A stretch of DNA of 64,000 nt from Lithospermum erythrorhizon (Eukaryota; Streptophyta; Magnoliopsida; Boraginales; Boraginaceae): the NCBI GenBank assembly GCA_019722365.1, contig JADFUC010002045.1, positions 1 to 64,000 on the forward strand, read 5' to 3'. The translations under genes were made by a program, and so were the position numbers. Each line of letters begins with the position of its first letter. The first letter of the stretch is position 1. The notes under the pieces are model-generated. The model had not been told where the DNA came from. It did no database searches and saw only the letters and a list, made by a program, of their open reading frames with translations. Shown here one piece after another: positions 31,962 through 42,519 of this stretch.

Positions 31962-32830
31962 TGTTGGTTGGAGTTATGCGTGACTTTGAGGTGACTTGAG
32001 TATTAGGATATGACCTTATAAGTGGGATAATTAGGGGTTCGTGACTCTGCTCCCTTGCGAGGATGTCTTGACCCACTATTGGCCTTTTATACTTTTGGTA
32101 TAAGTGCGGTTTGGCACCTCTTGGTATAAGGCCGGTGTGCTTATCTGAAGCCCGCCCATTTTGTGTCCGTTGTTGAGTGTTGGCCTTATACTACGGTATA
32201 AGAGCGGGCGGTGTTTATTAAGCGGTGAGGGTAAGATTTCCTGCGGGTAAGGCCAGTTGAGCATATGCGCGTTAGAGGTTGAGCTATAGTTGTAGAAGTA
32301 TATGAGAGATAGATGGTTTGATGACTGGGAGTTGGTTATAGTCGTTGTTGAGTCTTTGTGATTTTTATTAGGGTGGTTAGGAGTGCTTATTGAGACTTTT
32401 GTATTATATCTTGACATGTTATACTGAGACACTTCTTTGAAATTTTTATGAAATGGCCTTATCAGGTAGTCTGGGCATAAATATTTATTCATATTTGACT
32501 ACTATATCTAATGACTATCTGGGTTTAAGTTTCACCCATTGTGTTAAGTTTTTCACTTCTAGTTTCAAACTACGCCACTGTGTCGCTTTGGAATGGCATT
32601 TCATTTGTGCGAGGTTGGCCAGGGCGGGCAGTTGAGAATGGGAGGTATGCGAGGAAGTTTATAATCCGAGGTAGCTAGGTGAGCATCGGTTGAGGGGTCT
32701 CACTGATCTCGTTTTGTTGTCTTTGTCATTGTTTCTTGATTATTTATGTTTCATTTCGGACTTTTAGCCTTATCGAGACACGATTATTTTTATATTAGGG
32801 ATCTGATTACTCAATAGTTGACAACCTTGC
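31962..32830 (+). repeat. Chromovirus-type LTR A, right part
   Basis: Resumes with GGTGTTGGTTGGAGTTATGC and GTGACTTGAGTATTAG as in LTR B (30,080). It contains two or three hairpin repeat units (32,080-32,230) and then GAGCATATGCGCGTTA...GATAGATGGTTT...GAGTCTTTGTGATTTTTATT, matching LTR B 30,460-30,560. The right end is not clear; the match to B fades after about 32,470. Confidence 0.55.
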
Positions 32831-33115
32831 ATTATTGTCTTTGAGATATGTTGTATATATATTGAGTTGGTTGGTTAGATATCGCACGATGGATTATGAA
32901 AGTTTAAAAGCAGTTCCTTCACAGAATTTTGAAATTGTGAATCCAATTTTGGATAAACTGGCGTAGTTCTTTATAGGAGGTCTGCAAGGATGGTCGTCCA
33001 TCGGTATGGTAACTCTGAGGTGTTCGGGATTATAATAATTTGCTACTTCAGGCCGGCACAGGGTGGAGTGAATTCCCCTAATAACTTTATCTACAGTCAG
33101 GATTGAAGGTAACAT
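32830..33115. other. Gene-free stretch
   Basis: A short minus-strand frame here (32,894-33,115) has no supporting motif. It contains a 'GTGATGGATTATGAAAG' type phrase but no recognisable domain. Confidence 0.3.
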
Positions 33116-33116
33116 T

Positions 33117-33300
33117 GCATGCCAATAGCCGACTTAAGGTTGGTAATCATAAGACCCAAGACCAGTTAGTGCAAATTAGCCATTCACTATCCAAAATGCA
33201 ACATTGTTGCCAATAAGCAACTTACGGTTGGTAATCAGCCAAGACCTAGACCAGTTGAGGTACAAAATTATGCATCCACTATCCCAAAATACACAGATCA
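33117..33300 (+). repeat. Two-copy tandem repeat, period about 88 bp
   Basis: The units start at about 33,121 (GCCAATAGCCGACTTAAGGT) and about 33,209 (GCCAATAAGCAACTTACGGT). Both continue TGGTAATCA, AAGACC(C/T)A(A/G)ACCAGTT and CATCCACTATCC(A)AAAAT-like text. No coding frame spans them. Confidence 0.8.
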
Positions 33301-33873
33301 GTTACCAAAATGTTGTCAGTGTCTCAAGACATTAAGAACCTTTGTCCCCTAAAATTTTATCAAACATGCTGACATAAGAGGAGATATGTGGCCTATCTCG
33401 GGACACTTAGCTTGAAATTCCATCCTAAATATGGCTCCATTAAATACGAAAAAAAAAATTGATTGAATTTGAATTACGCAAACTTGAGTTTGGAGAGAAA
33501 TTGACTCCGAAATTTAAGTGGTTTTAATTGACATAAATAATTTTATTTGCTGAATCATTTATAGAATATGGTATGTTTAAGTAAATTGTTGCTGAATACT
33601 ATGTTCGGATACATTTTAACCAAATACTTTATCCCGCCATATAATTTCATCTCAATCAGTTAATATACTTAGAACCTAGAAGTCCACACTTGGACAAAAA
33701 TCCGGCCCCCTTGACCAGATACGTATGTACTGATATAGAATGAACGGCCAAACAGGAAAATCGTATAATTTGCCCATAAATGCACATAGGGGCTGAAGAT
33801 ACAAGGCAATAGAATGCCACGGAATATATAAGATGTCACGTAAAATATAGTCTAATTTGTCTTAGTATTTCCC

Positions 33874-33886
33874 TATAAATAGGAAC
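33874..33886 (+). promoter_or_regulatory. TATA-box candidate upstream of cysteine-rich gene
   Basis: CCCTATAAATAGG is a textbook plant TATA box about 0.9 kb upstream of the cysteine-rich frame. About 30 bp further on, ACTACTTCAGACATC could be a transcription start. A short frame after it reads TIFVLSSSIVSL-like hydrophobic residues but lacks an in-frame Met. Linking this box to the gene at 34.7 kb is inference. Confidence 0.35.
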
Positions 33887-34698
33887 AAATTAAATAGAGG
33901 ACTACTTCAGACATCGTTTGGTAAAGCAGTTACCAATTTCAAAATCCGATTGAATAGGGGACCTGACATTGTCACCATCTTTGTGTTGAGTAGCTCTATT
34001 GTTTCCCTGCACTATAAATTATTTCTTGATGTTTCCAAACTATTTTCTCCAATCTTCTTTTGACTTTGAAATTTATTGAGTTATCAGAAGTATACCAAAA
34101 TAAAGATGTTAAAATGATGATAATATAACTACTAAACATATAGATGGAGTTGCTGTATACGCCAGCCATCAACCCCGGCACTACATGACCGGGGACGCGA
34201 TCACATTTGACCCCCGTTTTAGAATTCATTTCATAATTGTAGTCCTATATTAATGTGACATTGGTCTTAAAATGCTTAAATTGTACCAAGTTGACCCATA
34301 AAAAAATTCAGAAATTTCAAAAAAATTAGATAGGGATTGCACTGGGTCCTCGTCATTGTCTCTTTGCATGTCAAGTTCTACTAGTAATGAGTTACTAGAA
34401 ATTAAAAAATCACTCTTTTAGGTTTTTTTGGTTGTGGTTTTGTGATTCTGTAAATTAAGAAAGGTAAAATTAGTCAAAGGTACATTGAAATGTAGATGAC
34501 AGTGAAATTTACTTATTGCTCGTTGTTCGATTGACAATTTAAATGGCCAAGTATTCAAAAATTACATTGAAAAAGTAAAAATGCAATTAATTATGCTAAA
34601 ACGAAAATTATTTTCAAACAAGTAAGAACAGCAATAATGTAAAAGCGAATACATTTATAATTAAGTCCATTTCATTTTGGCCAAGGCTACGAAAATAT

Positions 34699-35112
34699 AT
34701 GGATCAACCGTGTTCTCCATGCTTTTCTAGAACTAGGAATATGAAATGTAGATTCTCAATTATCGATAATGTAGCTACAAAGGAATTTTATCTCTTTTAT
34801 TATGTTCATCCTGTTCCTACATTTTCAAGAACACTGACGAATGGAAGCTCTATTGATCAAGGCGATACTTGTTATGGTTTTTGCATAACTCTATTAAACA
34901 ATTGTAATACTGCTTGGGGATGCATCTGTGGGCCTATGCCTGGTATGTTTATATCGGGCACTTGTGTAGATGGGATACTTTGGCCGGAGCCACCGAAGGA
35001 AAAGTGTCTTTCTCATGATGATTGCCCTGCAATTGGAGGTTCTGCTAGCTATTGTATGCGTAACAATATTGAAGACGAACATGGAGTGTGCTCTAAGGTT
35101 AAAAATCCATGA
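34699..35112 (+). CDS. Cysteine-rich (knottin-like) peptide gene, probable last exon
   Basis: The frame is 137 codons, but only the part from residue about 45 looks structured. Ten Cys fall at residues 58, 62, 69, 75, 77, 89, 103, 109, 119 and 131. The first six are spaced 3-6-5-1-11, close to the C-x3-C-x(6-7)-C-x(4-5)-C-x-C pattern of plant knottins such as albumin-1/leginsulin. The last four form a second Cys-rich segment. Residues 1-44 lack a signal peptide, whereas 34,785-34,829 is a pyrimidine-rich run ending in AG, so a splice acceptor at 34,828-34,829 is likely, with the secretion signal on an upstream exon not identified. Peptides of this kind usually act outside the cell in defence or signalling; the role here is unknown. 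A TGA ends it at 35,110-35,112 and AATAAAA follows at 35,201. This is the only stretch in the window that looks like an undamaged host gene part. Confidence 0.6.
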   Translation: MDQPCSPCFSRTRNMKCRFSIIDNVATKEFYLFYYVHPVPTFSRTLTNGSSIDQGDTCYGFCITLLNNCNTAWGCICGPMPGMFISGTCVDGILWPEPPKEKCLSHDDCPAIGGSASYCMRNNIEDEHGVCSKVKNP

Positions 35113-35138
35113 GAAAATGAAGTTGTATGTGTCCACAT

Positions 35139-35198
35139 CGAATCGTACACATGATTATTACAATAATGCATGTTGTGGCCCTGGTCCTGTACGATTCG
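35139..35198 (+). other. Inverted repeat in the 3' flank of the cysteine-rich gene
   Basis: CGAATCGTAC (35,139-35,148) and GTACGATTCG (35,189-35,198) are perfect 10-base inverted complements 40 bases apart, just before an AATAAAA. The transcript could fold into a stem here. Confidence 0.6.
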
Positions 35199-35200
35199 AC

Positions 35201-35207
35201 AATAAAA
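35201..35207 (+). terminator. Poly(A) signal candidate
   Basis: AATAAAA lies about 90 bp after the stop of the cysteine-rich frame, the usual place for a plant polyadenylation signal, next to the inverted repeat. Confidence 0.45.
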
Positions 35208-35229
35208 CAGAGCTGCAAAAATTTTAAGT

Positions 35230-35860
35230 TTGTATTTACGGTTATCTACTCACTTACTGAGAGAGAAAATAATCGATCATATGGTATATTATTCATAAGT
35301 TAAGAGTACTTGATTTTGCAATTCTAGCATAGCTTTTTTTTCAGACAGTACTCACATTTTATTTCACTTCTAAGGATAAGCATAGTAAAACTTAAGAGAA
35401 AGATAAGTCTCGACTCGAAGCAGTTCTGATGCTTATTAAGTATCTTATAAAATTTGTTCTTTTAAGATATAGAATATTATTTCGAATATGTGGCCAAAGT
35501 ATCCTTAATATACGAATACTCACACTAAAATATGTCGTGAATATCTTAAGATAAATGATAGTCGATACTAAAAACATAACCTTGACTAACATAAAATTAC
35601 AGTATAATAATATATATACGTTGTAGTTTGACCCTAAAGGAACTTAAAAATAACTTAAAACAAGCCCATAAGAATTTAAAAAATTATAAAATATGTCATT
35701 AAAAAATCTTAATAAAACCATGCTCTTTTTATAACTTAACTCCTAACTTTACACATCTCAGCGGCCTACGAGGCAAGGGACTTAAAATTTCAGAACTTCA
35801 AAGTTCAAAATTAAAAAAAATTACTCCTGTATAGGTTTGATTATCATAACAGGGGTTGTA
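35230..35860. other. AT-rich gene-free stretch
   Basis: No motif, repeat or convincing frame seen. Confidence 0.4.
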
Positions 35861-36060
35861 AAAAAACAGAGATAAATTGGTGAGAATAATCTCTCTTGTG
35901 TTTGAAATTTATTAAGAATGTTAACATATTTATACACAAGTTGTGCTACACACAAATGAATAAGTATGGAAAGAATATTGCTAACTATATAATCAATTAC
36001 CCAACAACTATATTTTACACAACAGCTTTTCTAATACATTTCAAATGACTATATTTGAAA
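35860..36060 (-). repeat. Probable LTR fragment of minus-strand Copia relic
   Basis: This lies directly downstream (minus direction) of the RNase H relic and holds LTR-like text on the plus strand: AATAATCTCTCTTGTGTTTG, TATTTATACACAAGTTGTGC and ACAACTATATTTTACACAAC. Such Copia LTRs commonly have a TATA region followed by TTAATACAAGAG-like sequence. The ends are not defined. Confidence 0.4.
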
Positions 36061-36880
36061 ATGCCACCTCGAGAGTTAAGCGGTAGATGTTGATAAGTCT
36101 AAGCTTGCATAATAATATACTAATAATTTTTTCCGAGTCCTTTGTAGTAAGAATATTATTAAGCAATTGATGTAATGCTGATGCAGTTTAAATGTTGATA
36201 ATGTTCAATTCAAATTTTCCTTGATGAAGTGTTTATTCACTTCTACGTATTTAATACAATCGTGTGGAACTCAATTATGTGTTATACTGATCACTGAATA
36301 ATTATTACCATACAATTTAATTGGTTTATCAAAATGTATGTTAACTGTTGGTACATCGATTTGTTTAGTGTATCTCATTTGAACATGCGATCATTATTCC
36401 GAGTTCCACCCAAGTATTGCTTACTTTCATCCTAATAGCCCTGTTTCTTTTAATATGGTGCATCTCCTCTGCAATACCGATATTTCCTGGTTACTTCGTG
36501 TCCCTGAAAAATATTTCAGCACCCCAACTCTTTTGACTTTGAATGGTTTTGCCAACAGTTTTTTCACATTCTTTAGTTCTGCTATATTATCACATGTAAC
36601 AATAAAGTCGTCATCATATACAATTAAATGTTTTGTTTGACCATTACTTGTTTGGTTGATGAATACAAGTGTGATATGCCTCATCTGTTTGTGGCGAGCT
36701 TTTTACTTCTTTTGAGATTTTTTTCTAACATTACCCCTTCGGTATCTATTTCTGTCCATTAACAGACTTTTTAAGCTCGTGCATGAAGTTTGTTCCTTGA
36801 TCCAATTTTGTGAGTTGTATCATATAAAATTCTTCTACTAGATTTCCATTCGGAAAGACATTTTTTAATATCTAGTTGAA
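36060..36880 (-). pseudogene. Copia RT-RNase H relic
   Basis: The minus strand at 36,427-36,684 reads ITLVFINQTSNGQTKHLIVY followed by DDDFIVTCDNIAELKNVKKL, matching the Copia RT segment around the catalytic box; the usual Y-V-D-D is here Y-D-D-D. KRVGVLKYFSGTRSNQE and ILKETGLLG follow. From about 36,350 to 36,080 a second piece reads NNYSVISITHN, IKYVEVNKHFIKENLN, the RNase H C-terminal region. The protein would have copied element RNA. Stops, frameshifts and the altered box make it dead. No integrase or gag is attached, so only the 3' end of the element is present. Confidence 0.85.
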
Positions 36881-37560
36881 GGATTCACGTGCTTGAGGAT
36901 TTTGGCGAGGCCATTGGAGGCCGAGGACCTCGCATTTTCCTCGCCACACCGCTGCCAGAATCATTGAGTGATGGGCGGGGCATCGAATGAGCCACCGCCC
37001 TCTGAGGGTTGATTGTGTGAGGGAGTTTGAATCTTTGCCTTGTTGTTTATGGGAGTGCATGGGGTGCCCTCGGCATCTAAGGGAGGCGAGGTACTACTGT
37101 TCGGTCTTGACCTAAAGATTTTGTTTGGGGATTAAGTTTCTTGTCTATCGCTATGGGTGTGACGAGCTCAGTGTGTACTTTAGATCACGATCGAAAGTCG
37201 ATCGGCGATCACTCCGATGAAGCGAAGTCGATGTGGTGTCAAGGGAATAACTTAAGAAAATAGAGTATAAGCATTACCTTTAAGTATGTGGAAATTAAGG
37301 GAATAACGTAAAGTTGAATTGAAGACCAGGTCAAGGGATGACGACAAGTGTCACCATCCTCGTAATTTCCAAGTACCTTTCTGCCAAATGAGACTTTTAG
37401 GTATATCATTAAAGAGACCTTTAATGGGCATTCTTTTTGTCATATTCTTGGGAGATAAGTGCGTTTATATCGATTCTTAATTTTAACGCTTTTTATAATG
37501 ATGCCATGGGATTTTTGGGGATGACAAATTAGAATAAAGTGTTAGAAATGAACTTATTAA
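36880..37560. other. Gene-free, GC-richer stretch
   Basis: The composition shifts toward the GC level of the next gene region. Short frames exist on both strands but none carries a motif. It is probably 5' flank or decayed interior of the 37.6-40.1 kb transposon-type gene. Confidence 0.3.
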
Positions 37561-37564
37561 GCCT

Positions 37565-40080
37565 TTGCCCTCCACGTACGAGGTAGCTGAGTCCCCGAAG
37601 GGCAACCATTATTTTTTCTATAAAGGTAAACTCCTCTCTCTTTCTACTGCTCTCTCTCTCTTTATATATATACTTTCCTCTTCAGCTTTCGATCCTCATT
37701 TTCTTGTTTTGCTATTCTCGAAATTCTCTTCCACTTATAACTTCCTCTGTTCCTTCATTTTATGATTTTACCCGTCATGGTGATAATTCCAAGGCTATTT
37801 GCCGAGAACTTCCTGACCTACTCACAGGATAGTTCGGAGGATCCTTGAGAAGAAGAGAGTATCTCTTGCCTAAAATCTACTTCCGCCTGCATGAGGCGGT
37901 TCTTTATCTTTAGAGGGGAAAAATGTTATTTCCCACTTCTTTCTCCTAAATCCATTATCCGAACAACCAAAATTGTGGTTGCGAGACTCTCTTACGTGGA
38001 CACTAGTCTGGCGGGATGGCCAGCCGTCGCACGTTCGACTCCTCCTTCGATTGGAAGAGATAATGAAATTTGAAATCTTTGTTTCCTCTTGTAATCCGGA
38101 CCCCAATGTTGGCGTCAATGAGCCGTCAAGGGAAGGGCAATGGCGATGGAAAGCGTTCAACTTGTCCAAAAAGGAAGCGAGGCGACCACGAAAAAATGCA
38201 GGAGAAAATCGGCTGCCCCTTCTGGCAATAGAGGGGGGCATCCTAGAATGCGAGGGTGTCTCAAACCCTCGAGGGCTTTATAAAGGTTACGGCAACCAGT
38301 GTTGTGGTCTCGGGTCATCTCAGATATATCCTCGAGCATTATTAGATAGAGACGGTGGTGAAGGAGTGGATTCCCCTCGCTATTGAGACCATCGACACTC
38401 CCCTGGTCAACCCTACTGCCAACAAAGGGGATCCAATGGAGAAGGGGTATACTCCCATATGTTGGGAGTTTCTTAATTATGACCTTTGACTTCCCGGCAT
38501 AAAGCGCGTCTTGACAACCGTCGATCGTGCCCCGATTGGTGGGGACCTTTACATGGGCGACCACGTGACTTTTCAAGTGGGAGGAGGGTGTCTTCGGTAG
38601 GAGTAGTGCCATCACTTGAACACATTTTGGCAGAGAAATATTCAACGTTGCTCACACGGGGGTAAGTCCCCAATCGGTGGCACAAGTTCTGGTTCCTCGT
38701 GAAGGATGCGTTCTCGGACGAGGTCCGTTATTATTTCTGCACCGTCCATACTAATTTGGAATATGAAGAGTCCCCTGAACTTGCCGAGGGGTTGAAGAAG
38801 TTGGAGGAGGGATTTCCTGAGACCCTCCCGATGGACGTTTTCTGCGATCTGGACTTCCTTATCAAAGTTGGGTTGTCGAAGGGCGTCGAGAACTTTCCCG
38901 ATATGGACTTAGGTATTCCCTTATTTTTTGTAATTTTATTATTCCCGATTTTATTCTTGAATTCTTGCATCTCATTCTTTCCTTTTGTTTATTTTCCCTA
39001 GCGACCATCTTGATGAAAGGAGGAAAGCCTTGATGAATTCCCCCACACCAAGCGGAGTTACTTGGACGTTATCTCGGGAATGTCAGCTTCTTAGTGAGAT
39101 CTTGGCCCTACTTGATGCAACTTTCTTCCTCGGGTGCTCCCACGGCTCGGCCCGAAGAAACCCGGTGAAAGACCTCGAAGGGTCACGAGGAGATCTTCGC
39201 CCCGCTTCTTTCGCGCCCATGCCCGGCCGACCAAGTGGCGGTAAATCTTAGAGAGTACTCACAGGCACTTCTCTTGAGGAAGTTCCTCCATCCCCCGACC
39301 GCTTTCACCGAGTTCCGTCTTGGGCAGGCGAGAGTCACAGAATAGAGGCACTCGTTAGCTAACCAAGAGGGTTTAGAAACAACCATCCCCTTTCTTAAAG
39401 TAGATCCAGCCCCTATACCCTCCACCGGGTTTGCATATCACTTGAAAGTTACGCTAAAGAAACCCACTTCCCTCGCGGCCGAGATGTTAAGGGAATTTAT
39501 CTTTGAGACGCCGGTGTAGGGGGTTCTGGGACACCCGCCTCGAGTCTTTTTGATTGTTTCTCCTACCATCAAGTCAAGGTATTTATTAAAACTTTTCCGT
39601 TCTTGGTTTTCAATTCTTCTCGTCTCACTCCCTTTTCTTCATGTCTTAGGCGGTCAAAGCGGTTTATGCCTTGTCTCTTCGCTTGAGCGACTCTTCCACG
39701 ATGATGAAGTGACTCGGCTAAAGGCATCCCTCGCCTCCACAGAAAAGGAGAGAGATGAAGCTCTTTCAAAAAGGGACGAATTGGCCAATCTCTATCAAAA
39801 GCAGTGTTCAGAGAGGGAAAATCTTTTGGCGGATGCTCGAGAGACCTCTGAAGTCTACAAGACCGAATTGGAGAGGTGGGAGAAGCATAGCCGAGGGCTT
39901 GAAGCGAGGATTGAAGACCACCAGTTTCATATTACCGAGGCCCAAGACATGTTGAAAGGATACTACGACAAGGTTGGGGCGATGGAGGCCGAGATTGGAG
40001 GTCTGCAAATGGCGATGGGCACTACTGTCGAGAAGCTCAAACAGAGTGAGGAGTATCGCAATCTTCTCAAGGGTGTCTGA
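37565..40080 (+). pseudogene. Intron-containing transposon-type gene with coiled coil
   Basis: Coding-like blocks in GC-rich DNA are separated by AT-rich segments with plant splice signals: CTATAAAG|GTAAACTCC at about 37,625; GACTTAG|GTATTCCC to TTTTCCCTAG|CGACC (about 38,911-39,000); and GTCAAG|GTATTT to ATGTCTTAG|GCGG (about 39,580-39,649). The piece at 38,690-38,910 reads WHKFWFLVKDAFSDEVRYYF and NLEYEESPELAEGLKKLEEG. The last exon (39,650-40,080) is a long Glu/Lys/Arg heptad-like coiled coil (LKASLASTEKERDEALSKRD). This layout is like the 'putative gypsy-type transposon' proteins widespread in plants. Stops between 38,050 and 38,700 suggest decay. The family assignment is by texture, not by a diagnostic motif. 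Confidence 0.5.
39650..40080 (+). CDS. Coiled-coil last exon of the transposon-type gene
   Basis: The frame is open from the splice acceptor at about 39,649 to TGA at 40,078-40,080, about 143 codons. The start and middle are rich in Glu, Lys, Arg and Leu with heptad-like spacing (DEVTRLKASLASTEKERDEA, ELERWEKHSRGLEARIEDH), and it closes EKLKQSEEYRNLLKGV. Such a segment would dimerise or oligomerise. It is the most intact coding block in this gene and has higher GC than the flanks. Confidence 0.5.
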
Positions 40081-41150
40081 CTGACCCTCCGCCCGCTGCT
40101 TACGCTAAAAGGTAGCGGCGGACTCTCCCGGCATTTCAACCCATTTTACCAACTTTATCACAACCTTGGGCGAGGACTATGTGGTTAGCCTTTTTGAAGA
40201 GCTACCCGAGGAGGAGGAGCTGCGAGGCTTGAAGATACTTAAAGTGACTCGGGCAAAGGCAGGGTGGTGACGAATCTTAGGCCCCTTATATTTTTTGTAA
40301 TAGTGCAGGCCCTTTTTTGTAGTCACTTTGAGCGCCATTAGCTTATGCAACTTTTTGTGCTAATGGGAGCACTATCTTTAAAATCGCATATATATACATA
40401 TATATATATATATTTTATTCTCTTATCTTCTTTCAACTATCAATCTTTATTTTATCAAATAAATGCCGGCGTTATAAATATCCACTGCCTACCGGCGAGG
40501 ATGTGGCAAAAGTAATAAGCAAGCCATGTTTTACACTACTGCGATGATAAATCATGACTTTATAGTTTTATGACTTAGTTTCCAAAATCCACGATTTTGA
40601 AGTACTTCTTTCGTTTGTGAAGGGAAAGATCCGATTTAAGGATCCTCCCTGCCAACCGCCGAAGGGATCACGGTTTTGTCGACCGCTCTATTTTTCACAT
40701 GAATTTAGATTGAAATGACTTGGCCATTTGTAACTGCTTCCCTCGTTTAGAAAGTGAAGGCGATTTGATATTCGCTCAAATGCTCAGTTTTAAGGGTCCA
40801 TTGACACATGTTACTCTTCTTTTTGGTGGTGCAAGGGATTTATGAATCGTTCGTTTATAGTGTTTTTTGGGGGCTTGTGCCCCTAACTCTTCTCCGCTAT
40901 GGTGAAGGGTATCGTTCTTGTTCTTAGTTTCAAGGAGACATATGCCTCTAAACCTCTTCCTTAAGCTTTATAAACATAACTTTTTACAAGATAAATTGAT
41001 TACCTAGTATGTTAAGATTTCACCTTGATAGTTCCTCCGATTATGTAGGATCCACGGCACTACAACTTTCTTGAAACGGTAGAGATCTTTGACAGGTTTA
41101 GTTTTTTGTGAACTTAGCCTTGCTAGCTTTGAACATTCTCAGCACCAAGT
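40080..41150. other. 3' flank of transposon-type gene, gene-free
   Basis: Coding-like text continues briefly (about 40,140-40,270) after the stop in other frames, ELPEEEELRGLKILK-like. Then GTAATAGTGCAGGCCCTTTT and GTGCTAATGGGAGCAC look like a 3' untranslated region. A (TA)n microsatellite lies at 40,389-40,415. Nothing else is recognised. Confidence 0.4.
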
Positions 41151-42480
41151 TGTTAGAATCTAGTATGAATTTCATTTGTGATTAAACACCAAATTCATAC
41201 ATCCCGGATCCTCAAAATGATATAAATTAATCTAAAATTCATATAATGACTTATATGAATACGAGAGTACTTACAGAGATGCCAGCGGAAGTCTATCTAC
41301 AAATCTTTCACGAAGCCTCCTTTGAATTCCATTATTTAGCACTTCAAATGTAGTGCCTCTAGTCGGTTGCACACCAGGAGAGGTTGAATCCTACACTTGT
41401 GCTTGCTAGAACAAAGGGATTGGATTGGATGAAGAAAAATAGAAATTTTTCTTTTTTCTTTGAGAGCACACGGCTCTCTCTTGAAAAATGGTGGAGGCTT
41501 GAATGCCATCTTCTATAAATACCCCCCATTTTGGCGAAATTATTCATCCACAAATCATCCACAAACAATCCACAACTCCACAAAATTCCACCACCAAAAA
41601 CACACAAAACCCTTGAGAAAATACAGAGAACGCTCTCTGAAATTTCTAAGTTAAATCTTTGAGGCCGCCAATAGAAAGACTGTGGTGGCCGAGAGGAAAA
41701 CACCTCTAGAGTGGCCATAATAGGCGCTGAAATTAAAATTATTGCACAAAGGCAATAATCCTTCAAGTTTAGTAAAATCATTAGAGAATCGTGTAAGGTT
41801 CTCGAAAGAACACTTAGAATATCTTGATTAAGCTATATAGCCCTTGATTATTCAAAAACTTGGATGAACACCTGATAAATTTCAGATTTGATTCATCAAA
41901 TCCCAGATATAGGAATAAACTGAGCGTTCAGTCCTTATATCTAGATTCTAGACAGGAAACACGCTAATAAGGCTCCTGTCTAGTTTATCAGTATAAATTA
42001 TTGAGGTTGGAATATTCCACGCCCCATCTCGCGTCGTCATTCTCTGACAACAAGCTGCTAAAATTTCTTTGTAGTGAAGTTTGAAGTAACGTAACTTCAG
42101 AAGCTTAAATAAAGTGAGGCGAATCTCACTAAGTCCCAAGTGAGGCCAAATCTCACTGCTAAAGTCCCGCGTAGGTCATATCCTACCTGTAATATTTGCT
42201 AAGGCTGTTTTGTAGTACAAGCAAACAGCGTTGCTTGACAACACTTCTTTATGCATTCCATACAACTTCGAAGCTTAGAATCTATCCCCAAATCAAATTA
42301 TCGTATCAAGACACTAAGCTCTATCAAAACAAAATTATATCGAGGCACTAAACTCTATCAAATCAAGTGTGATCTCAAGACACTAAGTCCATACAAAAGG
42401 GTGAAACACCAAATCCAAAGTCAGCTTTGAAAGTGTCATTTATCCATTGTGAAGTCCCACGAGATGTGTCAGCAAGTCCC
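41151..42480 (-). repeat. Copia-type LTR or LTR-derived repeat, minus orientation
   Basis: The left edge TGTTAGAATCTAGTATGAAT matches the inner ends of the LTRs at 13,710 and 60,719. The following 250 bp also match: CACCAAATTCATACATCC, GGATCCTCAAAATGATATAA and GATGCCAGCGGAAGTCTAT (the inverse of GACTTCCGCTGGCATCACTG at 60,580). To the left, the minus strand reads TTGGTGCTGAGAATG, similar to a Met-tRNA primer-binding site, so this could be a 5' LTR. Beyond about 41,500 it differs from the other two copies: CTATAAATACCCCCCA at 41,513, then ACAAATCATCCACAAACAAT. The right end is not found. Confidence 0.6.
42280..42420 (+). repeat. AAGACACTAAGCTCTATCAAA tandem repeat
   Basis: At least three degenerate units of about 40-44 bp: TCAAGACACTAAGCTCTATC, TCGAGGCACTAAACTCTATC, TCAAGACACTAAGTCCATAC, each separated by AAAnCAAAnTnATnTC. 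Part of the LTR-derived region. Confidence 0.65.
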
Positions 42481-42519
42481 ACCTTCTGGCGTTCTGATAA
42501 GAAATGTTAATCAATGCGA

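Noticed and set aside
32076..32492. 138-codon minus-strand frame
   Set aside because: Antisense to the LTR hairpin repeats, no motif, and not open in the homologous LTR B region.
38157..38645. 162-codon minus-strand frame
   Set aside because: Antisense to the GC-rich exon-like blocks of the plus-strand transposon-type gene, whose splice signals and protein texture fit better.
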